A stretch of DNA of 48,881 bases from Candidatus Zixiibacteriota bacterium (GTDB lineage: Bacteria > Zixibacteria > MSB-5A5 > RBG-16-43-9), in NCBI GenBank assembly GCA_022865345.1, contig JALHSU010000150.1:1-48881 (forward strand), written 5' to 3'. Under the pieces are notes generated by a model. The model ran no database searches. It saw only the letters and a list, made by a program, of their open reading frames with translations, and was not told the origin of the DNA. The translations under genes were made by a program, and so were the position numbers. Numbering within the stretch: position 1 is the first letter of the stretch; every line of letters begins with the position of its first letter. Shown here in pieces: positions 40,076 to 47,390 of the stretch.

Positions 40076-40897
40076 CTATAAATTAGCCTTTATCCAGGTT
40101 AAGGTCTTTCCGAAAAGGTCATCAGTCAAGGGTGGATAATATTTCATATCTCCCCAGAAAGGCGGATCATTGCTTTTTAAAAGCTCAGAGGTGCCATTCC
40201 TCGAATACAGGCTCCTCAATCTCTCTAACTCCGGCTCAAAGTCAGTTGAATTCTGGGAAAACTGGAACAGCAGCGCCTTTCCTTTGAATTTTTTGTCTTC
40301 AGCCAAAAGATCTACCTTTGAGACCTGTTCATAAAGTTCTCTGGTGATCTCATGTCCTTCGACGTTAATCTTTCTCCCTTCCTTTAACCCTTTAATCAGA
40401 TCCTCACGGGTGTAAAGCACCCTTTTATAAACAACCACCTGATGAGTCAAGTTCATCCTCAAGAGCTGAAGCAGATAGTCATTCCCTTTTAAGATTGGAG
40501 CCCAGAGGATTAAAGCATCCGAAAGTCCCTTATTCTCTGCGGAGAGAGAGGCTAAAGTGGCTCCGAACCTGACCCCTAAGAGGGCTAATCTATCAACTGA
40601 GGTTTTTCCCCTGAAGAAATCCAGAGCCGAGGAGATGTCATTTAAACGGGTTTGTAGAGTAGCTTCTTCAAACTCACCCTGACTGTCACCATCTCCGTAA
40701 TAATCGAAACGCATCACGCTAAACCCGGAGGAAGATAAAAGGCGGGAAAAATCCACCAGCACACGGTGGACGTGAAGTTTTTCCTCAAACAGGGGATGGC
40801 AGATCAGAACTCCTTTAGAACCTGGCTTTTCAGGATAATGCATTATTCCGAAAAGCTCTTTCCTGGAGCTGTTTTTGAAATAGAAGTGCTCTTCCAT
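40076..40897 (-). CDS. Alpha/beta hydrolase, exosortase-system hydrolase 2-like, nucleophile lost
   Basis: 273 residues. Family features: GVLICHPLFEEKLHVHRVLV, VMRFDYYGDGDSQGEFEEA, and the elbow LLGVRFGATLAS. The position of the usual nucleophilic Ser is Arg (GVRFG), as I recall for the exosortase A-associated hydrolase 2 group (GLRLG). ALILWAPILKGNDYLLQLLR also fits that group. It may be non-catalytic or use another residue. It abuts the DUF362 gene (40897/40898). Confidence 0.85.
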   Translation of the reverse strand: MEEHFYFKNSSRKELFGIMHYPEKPGSKGVLICHPLFEEKLHVHRVLVDFSRLLSSSGFSVMRFDYYGDGDSQGEFEEATLQTRLNDISSALDFFRGKTSVDRLALLGVRFGATLASLSAENKGLSDALILWAPILKGNDYLLQLLRMNLTHQVVVYKRVLYTREDLIKGLKEGRKINVEGHEITRELYEQVSKVDLLAEDKKFKGKALLFQFSQNSTDFEPELERLRSLYSRNGTSELLKSNDPPFWGDMKYYPPLTDDLFGKTLTWIKANL

Positions 40898-42001
40898 CTA
40901 AAGCTCTACTTTTAGATAGTCTATCTGGGAATATTTTCCGTTTTTATCCTTATGCTCATGGATTCCCAAGCCCTGCCTGAAGGCACAGTGCAGGTGGTCA
41001 TGGTCATCCGGAGGCATAGAGCCAGTGGGCCACTGAGTATGGAGAAGATCCTGCATAACCGTGTCCAAGGCAACAGGGTCTAAGGAGAAAAATAGAGTGT
41101 TGGGTGATTTGTTCCCGAAGGTAGACCAGCTTTCCGGGGTGGCGTTATACGATTTTGCGCCAAAAAGACCGTCTCCAACCGTCAGCCTTATCTTGTCTTT
41201 TATATGGGTATTCATAAAGATATCAACTAATGGATTTTTTTCTAAATCGTAAAGGTAAGGATGAATATCCCCATAGCCCGGCCCGTTGATTGTTCCCAGA
41301 TGAAGCTTGAAGCCTCCGGAGACTCCGGTGGAATGGGCTTTTAATAAGGGAACGCTGATCAAATGCTGAGCATTGACCAGCACATCCGTGATCTGGTGAG
41401 AAGGGATATTTGAATTGGAAAAAGTTACGATCCTGGATGGGTCGGTGCTGTCGAAACCAGCTTTCAAGTTTCCGTTTTGTCCTTGGTAATCATAAAATCG
41501 GACTCCAGAATAAGGACAGCCGGAGGTAAATCTGACAGGCAAAGTCCTGGAGGCATCATATACCCAGATGTCTGAGCCCGGAATTCCAATCCTGGTCAGC
41601 CCGGAGATTATAGAATTGATCGGCTCTATTACTGCATCTATTAAATTGCCAGAAGGATCGTAGCTTTCGGTGCAATTGAAATTAACCCGGATTGCGATTT
41701 TATCCCCGGAGCTGTAAGAGCTCATGATCCTCTGCCAGGCAGAAACTGCATCCGAAAGTCCAGTTAGCTCGCATACACCTCTATCCACCATCGTGTCCAC
41801 TAAGCTCTGGTTAACATAATCTCCATAATAGCCACTGGCAAAATCCCAGTTGGTGGCGTTCGGGTTATGAATCTGGACTACCCGGGTTGCAGGTATATTC
41901 CTGATCAAACTTTTTGCCTCTCCTTTCAGGGCTTCAGGTAAAAAGATTATCCCTCCTCCCATGCCTAATCCGATATTTTTGAGAAAATCTCTTCTGCGCA
42001 T
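40898..42001 (-). CDS. Tat-exported DUF362 family protein
   Basis: 367 residues. The N terminus MRRRDFLKNIGLGMGGGIIF is a textbook twin-arginine signal, so the folded protein is exported. The body matches DUF362 (for example KIAIRVNFNC, FKLHLGTINGPGYGDIHPYL, RLTVGDGLFGAKSYN, LDPVALDTVMQDLL). There are too few cysteines for the ferredoxin fusion seen in some members. The function of the family is unknown. It is within the polysaccharide operon, preceded by GGAGGAAAAT as ribosome binding site and a 121-nt gap. Export suggests a role on the periplasmic side, perhaps with the two hydrolases that follow it directly. Confidence 0.88.
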   Translation of the reverse strand: MRRRDFLKNIGLGMGGGIIFLPEALKGEAKSLIRNIPATRVVQIHNPNATNWDFASGYYGDYVNQSLVDTMVDRGVCELTGLSDAVSAWQRIMSSYSSGDKIAIRVNFNCTESYDPSGNLIDAVIEPINSIISGLTRIGIPGSDIWVYDASRTLPVRFTSGCPYSGVRFYDYQGQNGNLKAGFDSTDPSRIVTFSNSNIPSHQITDVLVNAQHLISVPLLKAHSTGVSGGFKLHLGTINGPGYGDIHPYLYDLEKNPLVDIFMNTHIKDKIRLTVGDGLFGAKSYNATPESWSTFGNKSPNTLFFSLDPVALDTVMQDLLHTQWPTGSMPPDDHDHLHCAFRQGLGIHEHKDKNGKYSQIDYLKVEL

Positions 42002-42122
42002 ATTTTCCTCCGAATATTCGATTATTTACAATATAAACGGAAAGGGTTAAAATCCAAAGAATTTTAATCCCCTTATCTTTTAAACGTAACTTTAGCGAGA
42101 TTCTATTTGAGCCCCGAAATTA

Positions 42123-43058
42123 TCAGGAGTTCAATCCAGCATACCAGTCCAGGGTTATCTTCAAGCCTTCTTCAAATCCGGTTTTTACCTGGTAGTCCAA
42201 AAGTTTTTTGGCTTTGTTGATATCACCCAACGAGTGCTTGACATCTCCCGGCTTAGGATCGGAATAGACCGGCTCCACTTTCTTCCCGCTCAAGCGCACC
42301 AGGTTGTTCCAGAGCTGGTTTAAAGTGTATCTCTGGTTGCAGGCGATATTGATGCTTTCCCCGGCAACAGAAGATACTTTACAGGCGCTCAGATTGGCAT
42401 CCACTACATTTTCCACATAGGTAAAATCCCTGGATTGTTCACCATCCCCGAAGATACTGGGCTTATTTACTTTCAAAAGAGCCATTATAAACCTGGGAAT
42501 TACCCCGGCATATTCTGAGTTCGGGTTCTGCCTTGGACCAAACACGTTAAAATACCTTAAAGAAACAGTTTCCAGTCCATAAACCTTGTAGAATACCTGA
42601 CAGTATTCCTCTCCAGCCAATTTGCTGATGGCATAGGGAGAGATCGGGTTCGGGCACATCGTTTCCACTTTAGGCAAAGTGGGGGTATCTCCATAAACTG
42701 AAGAGGAAGAGGCATAAATAAATCTTTTTACCTGGTGGATTTTGGCAGCTTCCAAAAGGTTTAAGGTCCCGTTGATGTTGACCTCATTGGTAGTCAGAGG
42801 GTTTTTTATAGACCTTTGAACCGAGGTTAAGGCTGCCTGATGCAGGATGAAGTCAACCCCTTCTACTGTTTTGATGACTGTCCAGAAATCTCTGATGTCT
42901 CCTTCTACCAGTTCGATCTTATCCAGGAGATCTTTCAGATTTTCCCTTCTGCCAGAGGAGAAATTGTCCAATACCCTGACTTTTTCTCCAGCCTGGACTA
43001 ATTTCTCGACTATATGGGAGCCGATAAAACCAGCTCCACCAGTGACTAAATATAACAT
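42123..43058 (-). CDS. NAD-dependent sugar epimerase/dehydratase (extended SDR)
   Basis: 311 residues. The NAD site is GGAGFIGSH (7-15) and the catalytic pair Y142/K146 lies in PYAISK, with SSSS near 117-120. RYFNVFGPRQNPNSEYAGVI and GDGEQSRDFTYVENV are the substrate-side motifs of the GalE / UDP-GlcNAc 4-epimerase (WbpP) branch. It would supply a 4-epimerised UDP-sugar. It begins 1 nt after the amidotransferase stop. Confidence 0.92.
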   Translation of the reverse strand: MLYLVTGGAGFIGSHIVEKLVQAGEKVRVLDNFSSGRRENLKDLLDKIELVEGDIRDFWTVIKTVEGVDFILHQAALTSVQRSIKNPLTTNEVNINGTLNLLEAAKIHQVKRFIYASSSSVYGDTPTLPKVETMCPNPISPYAISKLAGEEYCQVFYKVYGLETVSLRYFNVFGPRQNPNSEYAGVIPRFIMALLKVNKPSIFGDGEQSRDFTYVENVVDANLSACKVSSVAGESINIACNQRYTLNQLWNNLVRLSGKKVEPVYSDPKPGDVKHSLGDINKAKKLLDYQVKTGFEEGLKITLDWYAGLNS

Positions 43059-43059
43059 A

Positions 43060-44055
43060 TCAATTCAGGTTAAGTTTTTTCTTAACCAGCTCCACTGTGT
43101 TCTGGTCTTCTGCCTGTTCTAACCTTTTCAAAGCCTCATCTCTTTCGAGATAACCTTCCCTGACCAGCTTGGCTAACTCGAAGGCATAAGGGTGAAATCC
43201 AAATCTCTGTTTATGTACTAAATTGGCAAAGGAGTTCAAAAGGCAGTTAGTCGAGTTCGAGTCGGTATCAACTGGCATATTCCAACCGAGCCTTTCGATC
43301 TTTGTGAATATTTTCTTCTCATCGTATTCCAGAAAAGCTAAAGGGCTGATATTATAAGGAAAATTCTCTTTTTGCTCGAAATGATTCTCCTCTAAAAAAT
43401 AAGGATTAATCTTTTCGCCCGCGATCCTGAAAAGAGGCTCTTTGATGGCATTCTGCATCCCTTTCAGCATGGAGGGGTTGTTCTTGAAAATGGAGGCGGA
43501 AATCGGTGCCTGTCCTGGTGACCAGCCATAAGTGATAAAGGGAATCTTCTTTTCCAGAGCCAGTCGCAAAGTGGTGAACTTGACAATCCCCATACAGGAG
43601 GTGCAGATGGTGCTTGCCCGGTCTAAAGTTTTGCGGGAGAAGATGTCATCTTTTGTCCCGGTCAAAAAAATCTTTTTCAAAAGGCTGAAATCCGGCTTGA
43701 AAAAAATATGGTCAACTCCCAAATTCTCCACCACCTGCCGGATATTCTTAAAAGCCTGTTCTGATAAAAAGCCATTATCAAAGGTCAGAGCTAAGATTTT
43801 AAGGTCGTATTTTTCTTTCAAAATGCTCAGAGTATAGGTGCTGTCTTTTCCGCCGGAGTAAGCCATTAAAGCGTCGTAGGAAGAGGAGTTTTTAAATTTG
43901 TCCAGAAGCTCCTGGAACTTCTGCAGGTATTTCACCTTCTCTTTTTCCAGATATTCTTTTCCCTTGAACTCCTGGCAGAAGTTACAGACCCCTCTGGAGT
44001 CAAAACTGATGCCAGGAAAGGTCTCTGGTAGCACGCAATTGGTACAGATTTTCAT
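43060..44055 (-). CDS. N-acetyl sugar amidotransferase (WbpG/PseA-like), PP-loop
   Basis: 331 residues. Two CxxC pairs at the N terminus (C4/C7, C24/C27) suggest a zinc or Fe-S site. The ATP pyrophosphatase PP-loop YSGGKDST (66-73) and the later CTSCMG complete the family pattern. Members convert an N-acetyl group to an acetamidino group using ammonia from HisH/HisF-like partners, as in Pseudomonas B-band O-antigen. No hisH or hisF homologue is in the window, so the ammonia source is open. Ribosome binding site GGAGAG. A block of REP-like elements lies upstream. Confidence 0.85.
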   Translation of the reverse strand: MKICTNCVLPETFPGISFDSRGVCNFCQEFKGKEYLEKEKVKYLQKFQELLDKFKNSSSYDALMAYSGGKDSTYTLSILKEKYDLKILALTFDNGFLSEQAFKNIRQVVENLGVDHIFFKPDFSLLKKIFLTGTKDDIFSRKTLDRASTICTSCMGIVKFTTLRLALEKKIPFITYGWSPGQAPISASIFKNNPSMLKGMQNAIKEPLFRIAGEKINPYFLEENHFEQKENFPYNISPLAFLEYDEKKIFTKIERLGWNMPVDTDSNSTNCLLNSFANLVHKQRFGFHPYAFELAKLVREGYLERDEALKRLEQAEDQNTVELVKKKLNLN

Positions 44056-44105
44056 AGGATTTCACTCTCCGGTCATCATCTCATTCTGCCGACAATCCGA
44101 CATTC

Positions 44106-44172
44106 TGTGCCAGCCAAGTCCCCTGACTTGGCTGGTTTTAACCCCGTCGGGTCGGGGGACCCGACGGTCACA
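44106..44172. repeat. Double-hairpin element, sister of 20361-20423
   Basis: GCCAAGTC, loop CCCT, GACTTGGC (44113-44132), then CCGTCGGGTC, loop GGGG, GACCCGACGG (44144-44167), bounded by TGTG and CACA. Compared with 20361-20423, GCCAGGT/ACCTGGC has become GCCAAGT/ACTTGGC; the change in one arm is matched in the other. Confidence 0.75.
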
Positions 44173-44175
44173 GAG

Positions 44176-44302
44176 CAATCAGGCAACTACGTGCTCGATA
44201 AATCGAGCGACTACATCCGAATATTGTAGTTGCCCAATTCATTGGGCTTTTTTTATGCCTGATAAATCAGGCAACTACAGGCTCGATAAATCGAGCAACT
44301 AC
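44176..44302. repeat. Array of TAGTTGC-family units
   Basis: One complete 53-bp doublet at 44226-44278 (GTAGTTGC ... GCAACTAC, stems GCCCAAT-TC-ATTGGGC and GCCTGAT-AA-ATCAGGC) is flanked by half units: ATCAGGCAACTAC (44178-44190), GCTCGATAAATCGAGCGACTAC (44193-44214) and GCTCGATAAATCGAGCAACTAC (44281-44302). This is a tandem arrangement of the right-hand REP, typical of BIME-like growth. Confidence 0.85.
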
Positions 44303-44308
44303 AATTCC

Positions 44309-45274
44309 TCAGAGCAGATTCGGGGCATTCTGGTTCAAATGAACTGAGGCTTTCCTTTTCTGGTCAAAATCCCGATAGACTCTTGTTATCTGCTCCTCTG
44401 AAAGGTTCAATACCTGGCTCACCTTTGAAAGAGGGACCTTGTTTTCCTGAGCATACAAAAGCAAGTCTAAAAGGTCATAAGGCATACAGAAGAAAAATTC
44501 CTGGTCTGATACCACTGCTGAAAAAGTATCCGGGCTAGGGACTCGCTTGATTATCTCCTCCGGAATCTCCAGAAATTTCGCTAATTGGTATACCTGAGTT
44601 TTATAAAGATGAGCGATCGGCTCCAGATCAACTCCTCCATCTCCGAATTTCACGTAAAAACCCTGAGCATATTCGCTCAGATTGGTTGTGCCAATGACCA
44701 AATAGTTATGTTTTTCCGCATAATAGTAAAGCTGGATCATCCGGCTTCTCTGTTTTATATCCGTGGCAGCCACGATTCCTAAAAGTCCCTCTTTGGAAAG
44801 GCGGAAACTTTTCTCCTCTCCTTGGTGGCTTATTACCTTCAAGCTGAAATAATTAATCCGGTCCCTTTCTAATAAGTCCTGGGGAAGCCCGATTTTTATT
44901 TTATAGGAACGGTCATAAGCGGGGAAAATCTTTTCAATTACCTCGTCCCTCTTTTTATAACATCCCAGACTTTCCAGGGCTTGAGTCAGGTCGACTTTTT
45001 CGGTTCTTATGCCCAGTTTCTTAGCTAAGAGTTCCCCATAGGTTAAGCTTATCGGATTCGATTCTTTCTCTGGCAGAAAGACCCCTAAAACCTTATCCTT
45101 GCCCAAAGCCCTGACCGATAAAGCAGCAGTTAGAGCTGAGTCTATGCCTCCGCTTATCCCCACCACTGCGCCCTCTCTTCTGAAATGCGTAAAAATCTGT
45201 TCTTTAATGAATTCGCAAATCCTTTCGCACTCTATCTCAGGATTTATATCCAGAATTTTTTTGTGAAACTCCAT
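44309..45274 (-). CDS. NAD synthetase-like ligase (NadE family), divergent
   Basis: 321 residues. The PP-loop VVGISGGIDSALTAAL, GTTNLSEYAQGFYVKFGDGG and LEPIAHLYKTQVYQLAKFLE are NadE signatures. The usual PPSADLxxGQTDE loop is replaced by VPSPDTFSAVVSDQ, and the C terminus (about 60 residues) is longer than in housekeeping NadE. There is no glutaminase domain, so it would need free ammonia. It may be the genuine NAD synthetase or a paralogue adapted to a sugar or acyl substrate; its place between the acyl-CoA ligase and the amidotransferase favours a pathway role. Confidence 0.82.
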   Translation of the reverse strand: MEFHKKILDINPEIECERICEFIKEQIFTHFRREGAVVGISGGIDSALTAALSVRALGKDKVLGVFLPEKESNPISLTYGELLAKKLGIRTEKVDLTQALESLGCYKKRDEVIEKIFPAYDRSYKIKIGLPQDLLERDRINYFSLKVISHQGEEKSFRLSKEGLLGIVAATDIKQRSRMIQLYYYAEKHNYLVIGTTNLSEYAQGFYVKFGDGGVDLEPIAHLYKTQVYQLAKFLEIPEEIIKRVPSPDTFSAVVSDQEFFFCMPYDLLDLLLYAQENKVPLSKVSQVLNLSEEQITRVYRDFDQKRKASVHLNQNAPNLL

Positions 45275-45284
45275 TTTCCTCTCC

Positions 45285-46829
45285 TTACTTCAAACCGACT
45301 TTTCTTATTTTCCCAGATTCTGTCTTGGGCAGGATCTCGACTAATTCCACAGATTTTGGCACCATAAAATCTTCTAAGCTCTTTTGACAGTGTCTCAGGA
45401 TATCTTTTTCCGAAAGGATTACTCCTTCTTTCAAAACCACAAAGGCTTTGATCGCCTGACCCAAAATATCATCCGGCACTCCAACAACTGCTGCCTCTAA
45501 TACACCTTCAAGATTATATAAAACATTCTCGATTTCCTTTGGGCTTACCTTTTCTCCCCGGCATTTGATTATGTCATCTTTTCTTCCTATGAAATACAAA
45601 AACCCTTCTTCGTCCATCCTGAATAAGTCACCTGTATATAAAACCCTTTCCCAGGGCAGGGGACCCGGTTTCAGAACCTTTGCGGTTTCTTCTGGGAGTT
45701 CCCAGTAACCAAGCATAACGTTTGAGCCACGCACCACAAGCTCCCCGACCTCTCCCGTTTCCACCTTTTGTCCACTCTCATTCACTATATAGACCTCCTC
45801 ATTTGGCATTCCCTTTCCGATTGAGTTAGGTCTTCTGTCAAGCTCTTCTGGAGGAAGATAGGATACTCTCTTGCATTCGGTCAAACCGTACATTGAATAC
45901 AATTTTGCTTTTGGGAAAGTCTCCCTGATTTTCTTTATGAAGGCAACAGGTAAAGCTGCAGCGGTGTTGGAGATATATCTTAAGGAATCGAAATTCTGTT
46001 TTTTCAAGTCTTCTAATTGAAGCAGGATGGCGAAAATGGTTGGGACTCCTGGAAATCCGGTAACTTTTTCCTTTAGCATCAGATCGATTATCACATAAGG
46101 ATATAAAAAGCTCTTCTCTAAGATGACTCTTCCACCGATTTTAAATCCCATCAGGACCTGATAAAGTCCATAGTCGAAAGACAAAGGTAAGACGTTGAGG
46201 ATGACATCATCGCTGGTATTCTCCAGATATTGAGTGATGGAGTTTGCCGCAGATACCATATTCAAGTGAGATAGCATCACCCCTTTGGGGTTTCCGGTTG
46301 TGCCGGATGTATAGATTATGCTTGCCAGGTCGAGATCGATATTTTTGTTCTCCAGAGAATTGTCAGGATAGGAGCGTAAAACCTTGTCAAAGTAAGAGAC
46401 CTTTTTGTCAGGTACGAACATTTTCACTTCAGATTCCTGCTTACCTGCGAGGATAACAGATTTGACTGAGGGTGCTTTCTGTAAAACCTCCTGGATGAGA
46501 TCCAGTTTATCAGAACCAGTGATTAAAGCTTTGACCCGGCAATTGTTTAAGATATAGGTGAGCTTGTCTTTCTTGGTGGTTGGGTTGATAACCACGAAAA
46601 CTGCATCTGCTTTTAAGATTCCGAAGATGGATAAAACCGCCTCAACTGAGTTCTCTAAGAAAATCGCAACCCGGTCGCCCCTTTCCACTCCAAAGTCTTT
46701 CAGACCCTTGGCTAATCTATTGGCAGAGCTATCGATCTGCTGATAGGTTAATCTTTCGCCCTGGCAGACTAAGGCGATCTTATCTGGAAATTTTTCAGCA
46801 CTTTTTTCAAGGAAATGATTTAAAAGCAT
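45285..46829 (-). CDS. AMP-forming acyl-CoA ligase / acyl-ACP synthetase, exosortase-locus type
   Basis: 514 residues of the ANL superfamily. Motifs in order: IIYTSGTTGNPKGVMLSH (ATP), YSMYGLTECKRVSYLPPEEL, YTGDLFRMDEEGFLYFIGR, KDDIIKCRGEKVSPKEIENV and the catalytic Lys near the end in PKTESGKIRK. It activates a carboxylic acid as adenylate and passes it to CoA or, given the next gene upstream, to the carrier protein at 46860-47105. The pair could provide the acyl group used by the GNAT/FemAB-type enzymes. Confidence 0.92.
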   Translation of the reverse strand: MLLNHFLEKSAEKFPDKIALVCQGERLTYQQIDSSANRLAKGLKDFGVERGDRVAIFLENSVEAVLSIFGILKADAVFVVINPTTKKDKLTYILNNCRVKALITGSDKLDLIQEVLQKAPSVKSVILAGKQESEVKMFVPDKKVSYFDKVLRSYPDNSLENKNIDLDLASIIYTSGTTGNPKGVMLSHLNMVSAANSITQYLENTSDDVILNVLPLSFDYGLYQVLMGFKIGGRVILEKSFLYPYVIIDLMLKEKVTGFPGVPTIFAILLQLEDLKKQNFDSLRYISNTAAALPVAFIKKIRETFPKAKLYSMYGLTECKRVSYLPPEELDRRPNSIGKGMPNEEVYIVNESGQKVETGEVGELVVRGSNVMLGYWELPEETAKVLKPGPLPWERVLYTGDLFRMDEEGFLYFIGRKDDIIKCRGEKVSPKEIENVLYNLEGVLEAAVVGVPDDILGQAIKAFVVLKEGVILSEKDILRHCQKSLEDFMVPKSVELVEILPKTESGKIRKVGLK

Positions 46830-46859
46830 AATGAAATCTTCTTTTCAGGATTAAGTTTA

Positions 46860-47105
46860 TTATTCCTGTTTTCTCTGGATATAGGCTATCAAATTCTGGA
46901 TGGAATCCAGATTCTCCGGGACAAGCTCCTCATCCTCCACCTTGATCTTGTAGGTCTCCTCGATGAAATTGACCAGCTCTAAAACCCCGGTGGAATCGAT
47001 TATCCCGTTCTGCAGAAACGACTCGTCTTCTTTAATAGCCCGGTTCTTGTCCCCCAAGAGGAAGTTATTCTGGATAAAAGTCCTAATTTTTTCCTCCATA
47101 ACCAT
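46860..47105 (-). CDS. Acyl carrier protein
   Basis: 81 residues, acidic, one PP-binding domain. The phosphopantetheine attachment serine is S38 in NGIIDSTGVLEL; the motif is DSTG, not the DSL of fatty-acid ACP, which marks a pathway-specific carrier. AAGGAGAG lies 6 nt before the ATG at 47105. It is the first gene of the polysaccharide locus and is followed by its probable loading ligase after 30 nt. Confidence 0.9.
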   Translation of the reverse strand: MVMEEKIRTFIQNNFLLGDKNRAIKEDESFLQNGIIDSTGVLELVNFIEETYKIKVEDEELVPENLDSIQNLIAYIQRKQE

Positions 47106-47209
47106 TTTCTCTCCTTAGTTTGCTTAAAATAAAAATCAGGAACCTTTACTATTTCTTAATACCCATAGTTACCTTTAGTTTATCGGAACTATTATTTACT
47201 GGTTTAACT

Positions 47210-47238
47210 TATATACAGTAGAAGATTGAATTTGTCAA
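47210..47238 (-). promoter_or_regulatory. Promoter of the polysaccharide locus
   Basis: Minus strand: TTGACA (47233-47238), 17-nt spacer, TATATA (47210-47215). The predicted leader is about 100 nt, long enough for regulation, but I see no riboswitch I can name in it. Confidence 0.75.
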
Positions 47239-47270
47239 GATTTTTAAGTGAGGGTTTTCGCGGAAGATTG

Positions 47271-47327
47271 GAGTGTAAAGCTTTAGCTTTACCTTAGAAA
47301 GGGAGTCAGGAGGTAACTCCTGACTCC
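47271..47327. repeat. Double-hairpin element upstream of the locus promoter
   Basis: GTAAAGC, loop TTTA, GCTTTAC (47275-47292), linker CTTAGAAA, then an 11-bp perfect stem GGAGTCAGGAG, loop GTAA, CTCCTGACTCC (47302-47327). GGAGT and ACTCC form the outer ends. Confidence 0.7.
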
Positions 47328-47390
47328 ACCAGTAAAAGGAGAGGCCTTTCAAAAGATTAGTTTTTTCAATAAGAAGGTTTACAAAGTTGG

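Larger units (their letters stand above)
44056..44308. other. Gene-free gap packed with REP doublets
   Basis: Between the amidotransferase and NAD synthetase genes. It holds one GCCAAGT/GTCGGGTC double hairpin (44106-44172) and a run of TAGTTGC-family units (44176-44302). It interrupts the operon, so it may affect RNA processing or termination within the polysaccharide transcript. Confidence 0.75.

Noticed and set aside
44176-44302. CRISPR array
   Set aside because: The units are palindromic doublets and half units in direct contact, without regular unique spacers, and no cas gene is present.
44309-45274. Glutamine-dependent NAD synthetase or asparagine synthase
   Set aside because: There is no nitrilase-type or Ntn glutaminase domain; the protein starts close to its PP-loop and carries NadE motifs.
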